From: Neoroseomonas alkaliterrae | GTDB lineage: Bacteria > Pseudomonadota > Alphaproteobacteria > Acetobacterales > Acetobacteraceae | Length of the DNA: 64,000 nt | Direction: 5' to 3' | Assembly (NCBI RefSeq): GCF_014199195.1 | Contig: NZ_JACIJE010000011.1 | Span: forward strand, 1-64,000 | Translations under genes and position numbers: made by a program | Shown here: positions 15,879-24,708 of the stretch, piece after piece | Numbering within the stretch: position 1 is the stretch's first letter | Layout of the letters: the number at the start of each line of letters is the position of its first letter | The notes under the pieces: model-generated | Told to the model about the DNA's origin: nothing | What the model saw: only the letters and a program-made list of their open reading frames with translations | Databases searched by the model: none

Positions 15879-17186
15879 ATGGCACGCCATCTCAAGCGCG
15901 GCCGCGACGCCGCGGCGCGCGCGGAGGACGAGGCCAAGGTCCGCGCGACGGTGGAGGGCATCCTCGCCGACATCGCCGCGCGCGGCGATTCCGCGGTGCG
16001 GGAACTGTCCATCCGCTTCGACAAGTGGGACCGGACGGATTTCCGCCTGACGGACGACGAGATCCGCGACTGCCTCGCGCAGCTCTCGCCGCGTGATCTC
16101 GACGACATCCGCTTCGCGCAGGAGCAGGTCCGCAACTTCGCGCAAGCCCAGAAGGAGGCGCTGCGCGACATCGAGGTCGAGACGCTGCCCGGCGTGGTGC
16201 TCGGGCACCGGAACATCCCGGTCAACTCGGTCGGCTGCTATGTGCCGGGGGGCAAGTATCCGCTGCTGGCCTCCGCGCACATGTCGGTGGTGACGGCGAA
16301 GGTCGCGGGGGTGAAGCGCATCGTCACCTGCGCCCCGCCCTTCGAGGGCAGGCCGGCGCCTGCCATCGTCGCCGCCCAGCATCTCGCGGGCGCGGATGTC
16401 ATCTACTGCCTGGGCGGCGTGCAGGCGGTGGGGGCGATGGCGCTCGGCACGCAGAGCATCGAGCCGGTGGACATGCTGGTCGGCCCGGGCAACGCCTTCG
16501 TGGCGGAAGCCAAGCGCCAGCTCTTCGGCCGCGTCGGCATAGACCTCTTCGCCGGCCCCACCGAGACATTGGTGATCGCGGACGAGACGGTGGATGGCGA
16601 GCTCTGCGCCACCGACCTGCTCGGCCAGGCGGAGCACGGGCCGAACTCCCCCGCCATCCTGCTGACCAACTCCGAGAGGCTGGCGCGCGAGACGATGGCC
16701 GAGGTCGAGCGCCTGCTGACCATCCTGCCGACCGCCGCCATCGCGCGGAAGGCCTGGGAGGACTACGGCGAGGTGATCGTCTGCGAGGACGAGGCCGAGA
16801 TGGTGCGCGAGGCCGACCGCATCGCGTCCGAGCATGTGCAGGTGATGACGCGCGACCCGGACTACTTCCTCGCCAACATGACCAACTACGGCGCCCTGTT
16901 CCTGGGCCCGCGCACCAATGTCGCCTACGGCGACAAGGTGATCGGCACCAACCACACGCTGCCGACCATGAAGGCCGCGCGCTACACGGGCGGGCTGTGG
17001 GTGGGCAAGTTCCTCAAGACCGTCACCTACCAGCGCGTGCTGACGGACGCGGCGAGCGCGATGATCGGCGAGTACTGCTCGCGCCTGTGCATGCTCGAAG
17101 GCTTTGCCGGCCATGCCGAGCAGGCGAACATCCGGGTGCGCCGATACGGCGGGCGCAACATCCCCTACGCCACCGCGGCGGATTGA
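15879..17186 (+). CDS. Histidinol dehydrogenase-family dehydrogenase (probably catabolic)
   Basis: A 435-residue NAD-dependent dehydrogenase with the HisD fold. Blocks present are [81 protein letters not shown] and TNHTLPT. The catalytic EH pair and the NHTLPT His are therefore kept. The sequence differs from biosynthetic HisD around [10 protein letters not shown] and [14 protein letters not shown], which resemble the 3-sulfopropanediol dehydrogenase (HpsN) branch. No his genes are nearby; an SDR follows after 4 bases and a Bug receptor lies downstream. An alcohol or diol dehydrogenase role is more likely than histidine synthesis, but this is inference. The SD AGGGAGGAAG precedes the ATG. Confidence 0.8.
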   Translation: MARHLKRGRDAAARAEDEAKVRATVEGILADIAARGDSAVRELSIRFDKWDRTDFRLTDDEIRDCLAQLSPRDLDDIRFAQEQVRNFAQAQKEALRDIEVETLPGVVLGHRNIPVNSVGCYVPGGKYPLLASAHMSVVTAKVAGVKRIVTCAPPFEGRPAPAIVAAQHLAGADVIYCLGGVQAVGAMALGTQSIEPVDMLVGPGNAFVAEAKRQLFGRVGIDLFAGPTETLVIADETVDGELCATDLLGQAEHGPNSPAILLTNSERLARETMAEVERLLTILPTAAIARKAWEDYGEVIVCEDEAEMVREADRIASEHVQVMTRDPDYFLANMTNYGALFLGPRTNVAYGDKVIGTNHTLPTMKAARYTGGLWVGKFLKTVTYQRVLTDAASAMIGEYCSRLCMLEGFAGHAEQANIRVRRYGGRNIPYATAAD

Positions 17187-17190
17187 GGCG

Positions 17191-17955
17191 ATGGACCTTC
17201 CGCGCACGCCCTCCTTCCGGCTGGACGGACGCCGCGCGCTGGTCTCCGGCGCGGGGCGCGGCATCGGCCTCGCCGCCGCGGCCGCGCTGGCCGAGGCCGG
17301 GGCGCATGTGACGCTGCTCGCGCGCAGCGCGGGCGAGATCGAGGCCGGTGCCGAGGCCATCCGCGCCCGCGGCGGCGCGGCGGCGGCGCTGGCGCTCGAT
17401 GTGCTGGATGTCGCCGCCACCGCGCGCGCCATCGCCGATGCCGAGCCCTTCGACATCCTGGTCAACAATGCCGGCACCAACCGCCCCAAGCCGCTGACCG
17501 AGGTGACGGAGGCGGATTACGACGCGGTGCTCGACCTCAACCTCCGCGCCGCCTTCTTCCTCGCCCAGGCGGTGGCCCGGCGGCTGCTCGCGACGGGGCG
17601 GCCGGGTTCCATCATCAACGTCTCCTCGCAGATGGGCCATGTCGGCGCGGCGAACCGCAGCATCTACTGCGCGTCGAAATGGGCGCTGGAGGGGCTGACC
17701 AAGGCGATGGCGGTGGAACTCGCCCCGCATGGCATCCGCGTCAACACGCTCGGCCCCACCTTCATCGAGACGCCGCTGACGCGCCCCTTCTTCGAGGACG
17801 CCGCCTTCAAGGCGAGCGTGCTGCAGAAGATCAAGCTCGGCCGCATCGGAAGGGTCGAGGACCTGATGGGCGCCATCCTGTTCCTCGCCTCCGACGCCTC
17901 GGCGCTGATGACCGGCGCTGCGCTGGTCGTGGATGGCGGCTGGACGGCGGAGTGA
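17191..17955 (+). CDS. Short-chain dehydrogenase/reductase (SDR)
   Basis: A 254-residue classical SDR oxidoreductase. The nucleotide-binding motif is VSGAGRGIGLA (about residues 16-26), NNAG follows at about residues 91-94, the catalytic Ser is in VSSQMG, and Tyr and Lys are in YCASK. The ending VDGGWTAE is typical of the gluconate/3-oxoacyl reductase branch. The ATG at 17191 is 4 bases after the preceding stop and gives normal length; a longer frame upstream overlaps the previous gene. It is co-transcribed with the hisD-like gene, so the two probably act on the same substrate chain. Confidence 0.9.
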   Translation: MDLPRTPSFRLDGRRALVSGAGRGIGLAAAAALAEAGAHVTLLARSAGEIEAGAEAIRARGGAAAALALDVLDVAATARAIADAEPFDILVNNAGTNRPKPLTEVTEADYDAVLDLNLRAAFFLAQAVARRLLATGRPGSIINVSSQMGHVGAANRSIYCASKWALEGLTKAMAVELAPHGIRVNTLGPTFIETPLTRPFFEDAAFKASVLQKIKLGRIGRVEDLMGAILFLASDASALMTGAALVVDGGWTAE

Positions 17956-17961
17956 TGCCCC

Positions 17962-18915
17962 TCAGGACGGCCGCGGCAGGATCGCCCGCAGCGCGTCGAG
18001 CACCGCATCCGTCGCCGCCTGGTAGCCCGGCCCGTCGAGATACCCCTCGAAGGTGCCGGTGCGTTCGAGGAAGCCGCGCCAGGCCGGTTCCTGCAGCGCG
18101 CGCCGGAAGCGCTCGTGCAGCACGGTGTAGATCTCGTCCGGCAGGCCGGCCGGCGCGTTCAGCCCCTTCATGTTCTCGACGACGACGTTCCAGCCGAGTT
18201 CCCGCAGCGTCGGCACCGCGGGCAGGATCGGGATGCGCTCCGCCGAACAGACCGCGAGCGCGCGGATCTCCCCCGACTGCACCATCCCGCCCGTCTCCTC
18301 GGGCGCGAGCACGGCGAGGTCCACCGTCCCGGCGAGCAGCGCCTGCAGCGAGGGCGCGCCGCCCGAGAAGGGCACGTGCAGCATCTCGACCCCGGCCGCG
18401 CGCGTGAGCAGCACGAAGACTGCGTGGTAGATCGAGCCGATGCCTGAGGAGGCATGCGAGACGCTGCCCGGCGCGGCCCGCGCCGCCTCGATCGCCTGGC
18501 GCAGGTCGGCGTGGCGGCCGCCGCGCCGCGCCACGATCAGCAGCGGCTGGCGCGTCATGCGGATGATCGCGCGGAAGGACCGCTTGGGGTCATAGGGCAG
18601 GTCGCGGAAGGCGGGCAGTGAGGTGCTCTCGGATCCGCCGCCGACCAGCAGGTTCAGCCCGTCCGGCGCCATGCCGGCGACCTGCTGCGCGGCGATCGCG
18701 CCGCCCGCGCCGGGGCGGTTGATGACGACGATCGGCGTGGGGAAGAAGCGCGAGGCGGCCTCGGCCAGCGCGCGCGCCTGCAGGTCGGTGCCGCCCCCGG
18801 GCGGGAAGCCGACGATGAGCTGGATGGGCCGCGCCGGCTCCCACGCCGCGCGCGCGAGGCGCGGCGCGGCGATCAGGCCCGTGGCGGCGGCAAGGATGGT
18901 CCGGCGGTGGGTCAT
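17962..18915 (-). CDS. Bug/TTT-type solute-binding receptor
   Basis: A 317-residue periplasmic receptor of the Bug (TctC-like) family, which binds small carboxylates. It has a Tat-like signal peptide starting MTHRRTILAAATGLIAAPRLARA, then the family ligand-binding stretches RPIQLIVGFPPGGGTDLQAR and VINRPGAGGAIAAQQV (about residues 30-74). VPFSGGAPSLQALLAGTVDLAV lies in the middle. No TctA or TctB membrane genes are nearby, so it is an orphan receptor, as is common in this group. It is convergent with the SDR gene and divergent from an MFS exporter. The ligand cannot be told from sequence. Confidence 0.9.
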   Translation of the reverse strand: MTHRRTILAAATGLIAAPRLARAAWEPARPIQLIVGFPPGGGTDLQARALAEAASRFFPTPIVVINRPGAGGAIAAQQVAGMAPDGLNLLVGGGSESTSLPAFRDLPYDPKRSFRAIIRMTRQPLLIVARRGGRHADLRQAIEAARAAPGSVSHASSGIGSIYHAVFVLLTRAAGVEMLHVPFSGGAPSLQALLAGTVDLAVLAPEETGGMVQSGEIRALAVCSAERIPILPAVPTLRELGWNVVVENMKGLNAPAGLPDEIYTVLHERFRRALQEPAWRGFLERTGTFEGYLDGPGYQAATDAVLDALRAILPRPS

Positions 18916-19020
18916 GGCGCTCCCTCGTCTCCCGGTTCGATGCCGGGCATTCGTTGTCCGGGGATGCTGGAGCAGATCGCCCGCCGCCGCAAATCCGCCG
19001 CGCGGCGGGCCGGCCGGGGG

Positions 19021-20457
19021 ATGCGCGCGTGCCGCCGATGCGCGATCCTGCGCGCGGGCAGCGGAAGGAGCCGGGCGCTGGACGCCGCGCGGAAGCAGTC
19101 GGGGATCGGCGTGGCGGGCCTGGCGCGGCTCGCGCCGGTGGCGCTCGGCACCATGATCGTGCCGCTCGATTCCTCGGTGAACGTCGCCTTCCCTGCCATC
19201 GCCGCGGCCTTCCATCTGGCGGTGCCGGAGATCCAGTGGGTCGTGATCGGCTATGTGCTGACCTATGGCAGCCTGATGCTCGCGGTCGGCCGGCTGGGCG
19301 ACATCTTCGGCCATGCGCGCGTGTTCCGATTCGGCCTCGCCTGGAGCGCCGTCGCCTTCGTCGCGCTGTGCCTCGCGCCCGACTACGGCACGCTGCTCGC
19401 CGCGCGCGTACTGCAGGGCATCGGGGCGGCGCTGGTGATCGGCTGCGGCCCGGCGCTCGCCACCGGCCTGTTCCCGGAGGCCCTGCGCGCCCGCGCGCTC
19501 GCCGCCTATGGCGCGGCCTTCGCGGCCGGGGCGGCGCTCGGCCCGCTGCTCGGCGGCGCGATGGTCGGGGCCTTCGGCTGGCAGGGCGTCTATGGCATGC
19601 GCGTGCCGATCGCGCTTGCCGCGCTGATGCTGCTGCGCGGCGCGCCGGAGGCGCCGCGCAACGGCCCGCGCGAGCCCTTCGACCTGCCCGGCGCGGTGCT
19701 GCTGACCACGGCCATCGCCGCGATCCTGTTCGCGGTGAACCGGGCGCCGCAGGGCATCGCCGCCGCCCTCGCCCTCACCGGCGCCGCGGCACTTGCCGGC
19801 TTCGTCTGGCGCAGCGGGCGGGCGGCGCGGCCGATCATGGATCTCTCGTTGTTCCGCCGCCCGGGCTTCGCGGCGCTGAACTTCGGCAACACGCTGGTCA
19901 ACTTCGCCTCCTTCGCGGTGATGCTGCTCGGGCCGTTCTGGCTCGCGCGCATCGCCGGGCTGGCCGCGATCCCGCTCGGCCTCGTGCTCGCCGCGGCGCC
20001 GGCGGGCGGGGTGCTCGGCGCCTGGCTCGGCGGGCGCCTCGCCGGGGTGCTGGCCGCGCGCAGCATGCTGCTGGCCGGAACCGCGCTGGTCGCGGCGGGG
20101 CTGCTGCCGCTCGCCTGGGCGGGGGCGGGGATGCCGGTCGGCTGGTTCGCCGCGCTGCTGGCGCTGCAGGGCGTCGGCCTCGGGCTGTTCAACCTCGCCT
20201 ATACCGACATCGTGACCGCGGTGATGCGGCGCGAGGACCGCGGCGTGGCGGGCAGCCTGACGATGCTCACGCGCACGCTCGGCGTGGTCGGCGCCGCCTC
20301 GCTGCTGACGCTGCTGTTCGGCGCCACGGAGGCCGCCGCGCTGGCCGCCGGCCGGCCGGCGCAGGAGGCCTTCCTCGCCGCCTTCGGCAGCGCCTTCATG
20401 CTCGCGGGCCTGCTGCCGCTGCTTGTGCTGCCGCTGGTCGCGCGCCGCGCGCCGTAG
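19021..20457 (+). CDS. MFS transporter, DHA2-like
   Basis: A major facilitator with about 14 hydrophobic segments. It has the motif-A-like GRLGDIFGHARVFR (loop 2-3), the D-x-x-x-N pattern LDSSVNVAFPAIA in span 1, and RVLQGIGAALVIGCGPALA in span 4, which is typical of drug exporters of the DHA2 type. The start is uncertain: ATG 18964, ATG 19021 and GTG 19111 are all in frame. None has a strong ribosome site and homology only begins near GLARLAPVALG. The gene is divergent from the Bug receptor, with 105 bases between the two annotated starts. Confidence 0.85.
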   Translation: MRACRRCAILRAGSGRSRALDAARKQSGIGVAGLARLAPVALGTMIVPLDSSVNVAFPAIAAAFHLAVPEIQWVVIGYVLTYGSLMLAVGRLGDIFGHARVFRFGLAWSAVAFVALCLAPDYGTLLAARVLQGIGAALVIGCGPALATGLFPEALRARALAAYGAAFAAGAALGPLLGGAMVGAFGWQGVYGMRVPIALAALMLLRGAPEAPRNGPREPFDLPGAVLLTTAIAAILFAVNRAPQGIAAALALTGAAALAGFVWRSGRAARPIMDLSLFRRPGFAALNFGNTLVNFASFAVMLLGPFWLARIAGLAAIPLGLVLAAAPAGGVLGAWLGGRLAGVLAARSMLLAGTALVAAGLLPLAWAGAGMPVGWFAALLALQGVGLGLFNLAYTDIVTAVMRREDRGVAGSLTMLTRTLGVVGAASLLTLLFGATEAAALAAGRPAQEAFLAAFGSAFMLAGLLPLLVLPLVARRAP

Positions 20458-20510
20458 CGGCGGCGCCCGGGCGGTGGCAGGCTGCGCTTCGCCGCGGGAG
20501 GAGAGCGCGC

Positions 20511-21524
20511 ATGGACTGGCCGGTGCAGGAGGGTGTCTTCGAGGCGGGCGATCTCGCCCTGCACCGCGGCGGCACGCTGCCCGGCGCGCGCATCCATTGG
20601 CGCGCGCATGGCACGCTCGCGCCGGCGCGCGACAATGTGGTGCTCTACCCCACGAGCTACGGCGCGCAGCATCCGGATCTCGAATGGCTTGTCGGGCCTG
20701 ATCGCATCCTCGATCCGCGGCGCTGGTTCGTCGTCATTCCCAACATGTTCGGCGGCGGGCTCTCCTCCTCGCCGAGCAACACCAAGGGCTGGCCCGCCCT
20801 GGTCACCGCCTGGGACAATGTGGCGGCGCAGAAGCGCCTGCTCACCGAGGTCTTCGGCGTGACACGGCTGCACGCCGTCTATGGCTGGTCCATGGGCGCG
20901 CAGCAGGCCTATCACTGGGCGGCCGCCTTCCCGGCCGCGGTGGAGCGCATCGTCGTCAACTGCGGCAGCGCGCGGACCTCGGTGCACAACCGCGTCTTCC
21001 TCAAGGGCATGATGGCGGTGCTGGAGGCCGCGCCGGAATACGACGGCACCGCGCTGTTCTCGGCCCAGCCGAAGGCGGCGCTGCGCGCCTTCGGCCGCCT
21101 CTACGCCGGCTGGGCGCTGAGCCAGGATTTCTATCGCGCCGGGCTGCACCTGAGCGCCCTGAAGGCGCCCGACCTCGACACCTTCCTCCGCACCGACTGG
21201 GAGGAACGCTTCGCCCGCCGCGCCGCCGCCGATCTGCTGGCGCAGATGCGGACCTGGGAGGCCGCCGACATCGCCGACCACCCGCGCTACCGCGGCGACC
21301 TCGGCCGCGCGCTCTCGGCCATCGAGGCGCGGGTGCTGCTGATGCCCTCGGAAACCGATCTCTATTTCCGCGTCGCCGACAACGAGGCCGAGCTGCCCTT
21401 CCTCCGCCGCGGCACGCTCCTGCCGATCCCCTCCATCTGGGGCCACCGCGCCGGCAACCCGGTGGCCAACCCCGAGGATGCCGCCTTCCTGCGCCGGCAT
21501 GTCCGCGCCTTCCTGGAGGCGTGA
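20511..21524 (+). CDS. Alpha/beta hydrolase of the homoserine O-acetyltransferase (MetX) family
   Basis: The 337-residue product belongs to the MetX-related alpha/beta hydrolases. The nucleophile elbow is GWSMGAQQAYHWA (about residues 125-137, Ser central). LYPTSYGAQHPDLEWLVG and VIPNMFGGGLSSSPSN near the N-terminus match the family's opening strands. Later come VLLMPSETDLYF, with the acidic residue, and a C-terminal IWGHRAGNP with the His. True MetX uses GGSMGG at the elbow, so this is probably another acyltransferase or esterase of the family. A strong ribosome site GGGAGGAGAG precedes the ATG. It lies between the MFS gene and a phosphatase gene on the same strand. Confidence 0.85.
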   Translation: MDWPVQEGVFEAGDLALHRGGTLPGARIHWRAHGTLAPARDNVVLYPTSYGAQHPDLEWLVGPDRILDPRRWFVVIPNMFGGGLSSSPSNTKGWPALVTAWDNVAAQKRLLTEVFGVTRLHAVYGWSMGAQQAYHWAAAFPAAVERIVVNCGSARTSVHNRVFLKGMMAVLEAAPEYDGTALFSAQPKAALRAFGRLYAGWALSQDFYRAGLHLSALKAPDLDTFLRTDWEERFARRAAADLLAQMRTWEAADIADHPRYRGDLGRALSAIEARVLLMPSETDLYFRVADNEAELPFLRRGTLLPIPSIWGHRAGNPVANPEDAAFLRRHVRAFLEA

Positions 21525-21557
21525 CGCCCCGCCCGCTTCGCGCCATAAGCGGCGGCG

Positions 21558-22229
21558 ATGTCCTTCCGCGACCTCTCCGCGCCGGGGGCCAGGCGCTCGG
21601 CCTGGCTGAACTCGCTCTTCGTGGACCACGCGCTGCTGCGCCTCGGCTGGCGCAACTGGGGCGTGGTCGAGAGCGGGCGCCTCTACCGCTCCAACCACCC
21701 GACGCCCTGGCAGCTCGAGCAGGCGGTGCGGCGGCACGGCATCCGCACGGTGATCAACCTGCGCGGCCATCGCGAGGCCTGCGGCTCGGACGCGCTGGGG
21801 CGGCAGGCGGCAGCGGCGCTTGGGCTCGAGCACATCGACGCACCGCTCGAAAGCCGCGGCGCGCCGCACAAGGACCGCGTGCTGCGCCTTGCCGGCATCT
21901 TCGCCCGCATGGCGGAGCCGGCGCTGATCCACTGCAAGTCGGGGGCCGACCGCACGGGCCTTGCCGCCGGCATCTGGCTGCTGCTGCAGGGGCGCGGCGT
22001 CGAGGCGGCGATGGACCAGCTCTCGCTCCGCTTCGGCCATGTCGCGGCGGCGCGCACGGGCATCCTGGACGCCTTCTTCCGCGCCTATGCGGCCTTCATC
22101 CGGACGCAGGGGCCCAAGCCCTTCCTCGACTGGGTGCGCGAGGATTACTCGGAGGACGCTCTGCGCGCCTCCTTCCGCAGCACGCCCTGGGCGGATCGGC
22201 TGGTGGACGGCGTGCTCAGGCGCGAGTGA
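21558..22229 (+). CDS. Cysteine-based protein phosphatase (dual-specificity/tyrosine type)
   Basis: A 223-residue enzyme with the Cys phosphatase P-loop [10 protein letters not shown] (about residues 118-127), where Cys is the nucleophile and Arg binds phosphate. The upstream strand-and-loop [14 protein letters not shown] matches the bacterial dual-specificity phosphatase group, and [15 protein letters not shown] is also typical. The substrate is unknown; related bacterial enzymes act on phosphotyrosine or on phosphorylated lipids. The last 14 bases overlap the end of a convergent acetyltransferase gene. Confidence 0.85.
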   Translation: MSFRDLSAPGARRSAWLNSLFVDHALLRLGWRNWGVVESGRLYRSNHPTPWQLEQAVRRHGIRTVINLRGHREACGSDALGRQAAAALGLEHIDAPLESRGAPHKDRVLRLAGIFARMAEPALIHCKSGADRTGLAAGIWLLLQGRGVEAAMDQLSLRFGHVAAARTGILDAFFRAYAAFIRTQGPKPFLDWVREDYSEDALRASFRSTPWADRLVDGVLRRE

Positions 22230-22860
22230 GCGCGGCGGCGTCGCCGCGCACCAGGGCGGGGATGGCGCGCGCCACGCGCTCGGCCGGCCAGTCCCACCAG
22301 GCGATGGCGAGCAGCCGCGCCACCGTCTCCGCATCGAAGCGCATGCGCACCACGCGGGCCGGGTTGCCGGCCATCACGGCATAGGGCGGCACATCCGCCG
22401 CCACCACCGCGCGCGCCCCGATGACCGCGCCATGGCCGATGGTCACGCCGGGCAGGATGAGCGCCTCGGTCCCGATCCAGACATCGTTGCCGACCGTGAT
22501 CGGGCCGCCGCCGCGCCAGGGGTATTCGGCCAGCGGCAGCGCCTCGGCGAAGGATCCGCCCAGGATGGCGAAGGGGAAGGTGGACGGCCCGGCCATGGCG
22601 TGGTTCGCGCCGGGCATCAGGAAGGTGGCGCGATGGGCGATGGCGCAGTAGCGCCCGATCGCCAGCCTCCCGAGGCCGAAATCGTAGCGCACGCAGCGCT
22701 CGAGGAAGCGCAGCGGATCCTCGTGGTCGTGGTAGTAGGAATACTCGCCCGCGGTCACGTTCGTGACCTCCGGGTGGCGCGCGAGAAGCGGCTTGAGGAA
22801 CACCGTCCCGGCATCGCCGGGCACGGGGTGCAGCAGCATCGGGTCGGGCGGGGCCGTCAT
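22216..22860 (-). CDS. Vat/CatB-type hexapeptide acetyltransferase
   Basis: A 214-residue left-handed beta-helix acetyltransferase of the xenobiotic (XAT) class, to which streptogramin A (Vat) and chloramphenicol (CatB) acetyltransferases belong. It has [10 protein letters not shown], the catalytic His region [17 protein letters not shown] (about residues 82-98), and the hexapeptide coils [29 protein letters not shown]. The ending [14 protein letters not shown] is standard. Most chromosomal members have no proven drug substrate, so antibiotic resistance should not be assumed. The ATG at 22860 was chosen over an in-frame start 21 codons upstream because it gives the family length. Confidence 0.88.
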   Translation of the reverse strand: MTAPPDPMLLHPVPGDAGTVFLKPLLARHPEVTNVTAGEYSYYHDHEDPLRFLERCVRYDFGLGRLAIGRYCAIAHRATFLMPGANHAMAGPSTFPFAILGGSFAEALPLAEYPWRGGGPITVGNDVWIGTEALILPGVTIGHGAVIGARAVVAADVPPYAVMAGNPARVVRMRFDAETVARLLAIAWWDWPAERVARAIPALVRGDAAALTRA

Positions 22861-22897
22861 GGCGGTCTCCTCGGCGCCATGCCGCCGCGCCGCGGCG

Positions 22898-23701
22898 TCA
22901 GCGCCCCTCGAATCGCGGCGCACGCTTCTCGAGCATCGCGTCCACCGCCTCGCGGTGGTCCCGCGTGCCGTGCGCGAGCGCCTGGTAGGCCGCGGACATC
23001 TCGAGCAGCGTGGACAGGCGCATGTGCTGGCTCTCGCGCAGCAGGCGCTTGGTCAGGCGCACGGCCTGCGGCGGGTTCACGGCGATCCGCTCGGCCATGG
23101 CGCGGGCGGCGGGCAGCAGCGCCTCCGGGGCCACGACCTGGGAGACGAGCCCGCAGGCCAGCGCCTCGGCGGGCGTGATGGGATCGCCGGTCAGCGACAT
23201 CTCGAGCGCCTTCGACATGCCGACGACCTTCGGCAGCAGATAGGCGCCGCCATCGCCCGGCACGATGCCGACCTTGACGAAGGATTCCGCGAAGCGCGCC
23301 GTCTCGGAGGCGATGCGGATGTCGCACATGCAGGCGAGATCCAGCCCCGCGCCGATCGCCGGCCCGTTGATGGCGGCGATGGTGGGCACGTCCATCTCGT
23401 AGAGCGCAAGCGGGATCATCTGGATGCCGCGCCGGTAGGATTCGCGGATCTCTGCCCCGGTGTTCCCGCCCGTGATGCCGGTCTTGTCGCGCATGCCCTT
23501 GAGGTCGCCGCCGGCGCAGAAGGCCGGGCCCGCGCCGGTCACGATCACCACGCGCACGGCATCGTCGCGGTTCAGCGCGCGGCAGGCATCGGCCACCTCG
23601 GCGCATTCGGCGGCGGTGGAGATGGCGTTGCGCTTCTCCGGCCGGTTCAGCGTGAGGGTGACGATGCCGCCCTCCCGCTCGATCTTCAGGAAGTCGGTCA
23701 T
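22898..23701 (-). CDS. Enoyl-CoA hydratase/isomerase family protein
   Basis: A 267-residue crotonase-fold enzyme that acts on acyl-CoA. The N-terminus has [15 protein letters not shown] (about residues 14-28). The first oxyanion loop is [10 protein letters not shown] and the second is [19 protein letters not shown]. The catalytic-glutamate region is [19 protein letters not shown]. It starts inside the end of the preceding acyl-CoA dehydrogenase gene (ATGA), so the enzymes are co-translated, and hydration follows dehydrogenation in the same pathway. The chain length or branch of the substrate is unknown. Confidence 0.92.
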   Translation of the reverse strand: MTDFLKIEREGGIVTLTLNRPEKRNAISTAAECAEVADACRALNRDDAVRVVIVTGAGPAFCAGGDLKGMRDKTGITGGNTGAEIRESYRRGIQMIPLALYEMDVPTIAAINGPAIGAGLDLACMCDIRIASETARFAESFVKVGIVPGDGGAYLLPKVVGMSKALEMSLTGDPITPAEALACGLVSQVVAPEALLPAARAMAERIAVNPPQAVRLTKRLLRESQHMRLSTLLEMSAAYQALAHGTRDHREAVDAMLEKRAPRFEGR

Positions 23702-24708
23702 GCGGCGGGTTCCTCGTCGCGCGATGTGATGAAATGCCAGAGCGGGCCGGGCGTGGACTGCACCATCGCCCCGATCCGCTGCGCCCAGAAGCGTTCGGTG
23801 CCGCCCTCCTCGCGCCAGGACCACAGGCGCCGCGTGAGGTGATGCAGCCCGTGCTCCTCCGTGATGCCCATGGCGGCGAGCACCTGGTGGGCGATGGCCG
23901 CCCCCTTCGCCGCCGCCTCCCCCGCCGTGACCTTGGCGCAGCCGATCTCGAAGGCGGCGGCGGCGAGGCCGCGCGCATCCGCCGCGCGCGCCGCCGCCGC
24001 GGCGGCGACCGAGACGGCGGAGGCCTCCGCCGCGAAGACGGCGAGCTGCTGCTGCACGGCCTGGAAGCGGCCGATGGGCCGGCCGAACTGCTTGCGCGTA
24101 TTGGCGTGGTCCACCGCGAGCGCCAGCGCGGCCTGCATCGCCCCCGCGATCTGCGCCGAGCGGATCAGCGCGGCGAGCAGCAGCGCGGCCTCGGCGCCCC
24201 AGGCATTGGGCAGGCTCCCCTCGGCCAGCGGCGGGGCGGTGACGAGGGGCGTGTCGCGCGCCTCCCGGCCGATATTGCCGCCTTGCGTCCAGCGCAGCGA
24301 CGCCGCCTCGTGCAGCGCGACGCGCGCGCCCTCCAGCAGCACGACATGGGCGGCATGGCGGCCCCAGGGCACCGGCGCGCCGGCCGCGGCGAAGCTCAGC
24401 ACGCCGCCGGGCGGCGCGATGCCGGCGGCGGCGAGCAAGGCGGAGGCGCCTATGCCCTCGGCGAGCGGCACCGGCGCGCCGGCGCGGCCCAGCGCCTCCA
24501 GCACCGGCACGATGTCCTGGAAGCCGAGGCCCGCGCCGCCGGCATCCTCGGGCACCAGCGCGCCGGCGAGGCCGAGGCCGTCCAGCGCCGTCCAGGCGGC
24601 CTCGGGGAAGGCGCCATCCTCCACCGCGCGCAGCGTCTCGGTGCCGGCGGCGTCGGCCAGCGCGCGCGCGACCTGCTCGGCGAGTTCCGCCGCGATCCCG
24701 CAGGCCAT
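23698..24708 (-). CDS. Acyl-CoA dehydrogenase, small or partner subunit
   Basis: A 336-residue protein of acyl-CoA dehydrogenase fold. It keeps the N-terminal helical domain (LVPEDAGGAGLGFQDI) and the C-terminal helical domain with NTRKQFGRPIGRFQAVQQQLA. The central FAD-contact motif of the kind SEPDSGSD is missing, and the usual catalytic ending is replaced by EEHGLHHLTRRLW. Paired large and small dehydrogenases that form a heteromer with a shared FAD site are known from steroid and sterol-side-chain catabolism. The adjacent, coupled large gene makes such a pair likely here; that is inference. Confidence 0.85.
   Translation of the reverse strand: MACGIAAELAEQVARALADAAGTETLRAVEDGAFPEAAWTALDGLGLAGALVPEDAGGAGLGFQDIVPVLEALGRAGAPVPLAEGIGASALLAAAGIAPPGGVLSFAAAGAPVPWGRHAAHVVLLEGARVALHEAASLRWTQGGNIGREARDTPLVTAPPLAEGSLPNAWGAEAALLLAALIRSAQIAGAMQAALALAVDHANTRKQFGRPIGRFQAVQQQLAVFAAEASAVSVAAAAAARAADARGLAAAAFEIGCAKVTAGEAAAKGAAIAHQVLAAMGITEEHGLHHLTRRLWSWREEGGTERFWAQRIGAMVQSTPGPLWHFITSRDEEPAA

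Noticed and set aside
15879-17186. Calling the HisD-family gene a histidine biosynthesis gene
   Set aside because: There are no his genes nearby, it is coupled to an SDR, and its sequence is closer to the HpsN-like branch. The family name is kept, the pathway is not.
22216-22860. Calling the Vat/CatB-type acetyltransferase an antibiotic resistance gene
   Set aside because: Chromosomal members of this family are common and mostly without a proven drug substrate. There is no mobile element around it.
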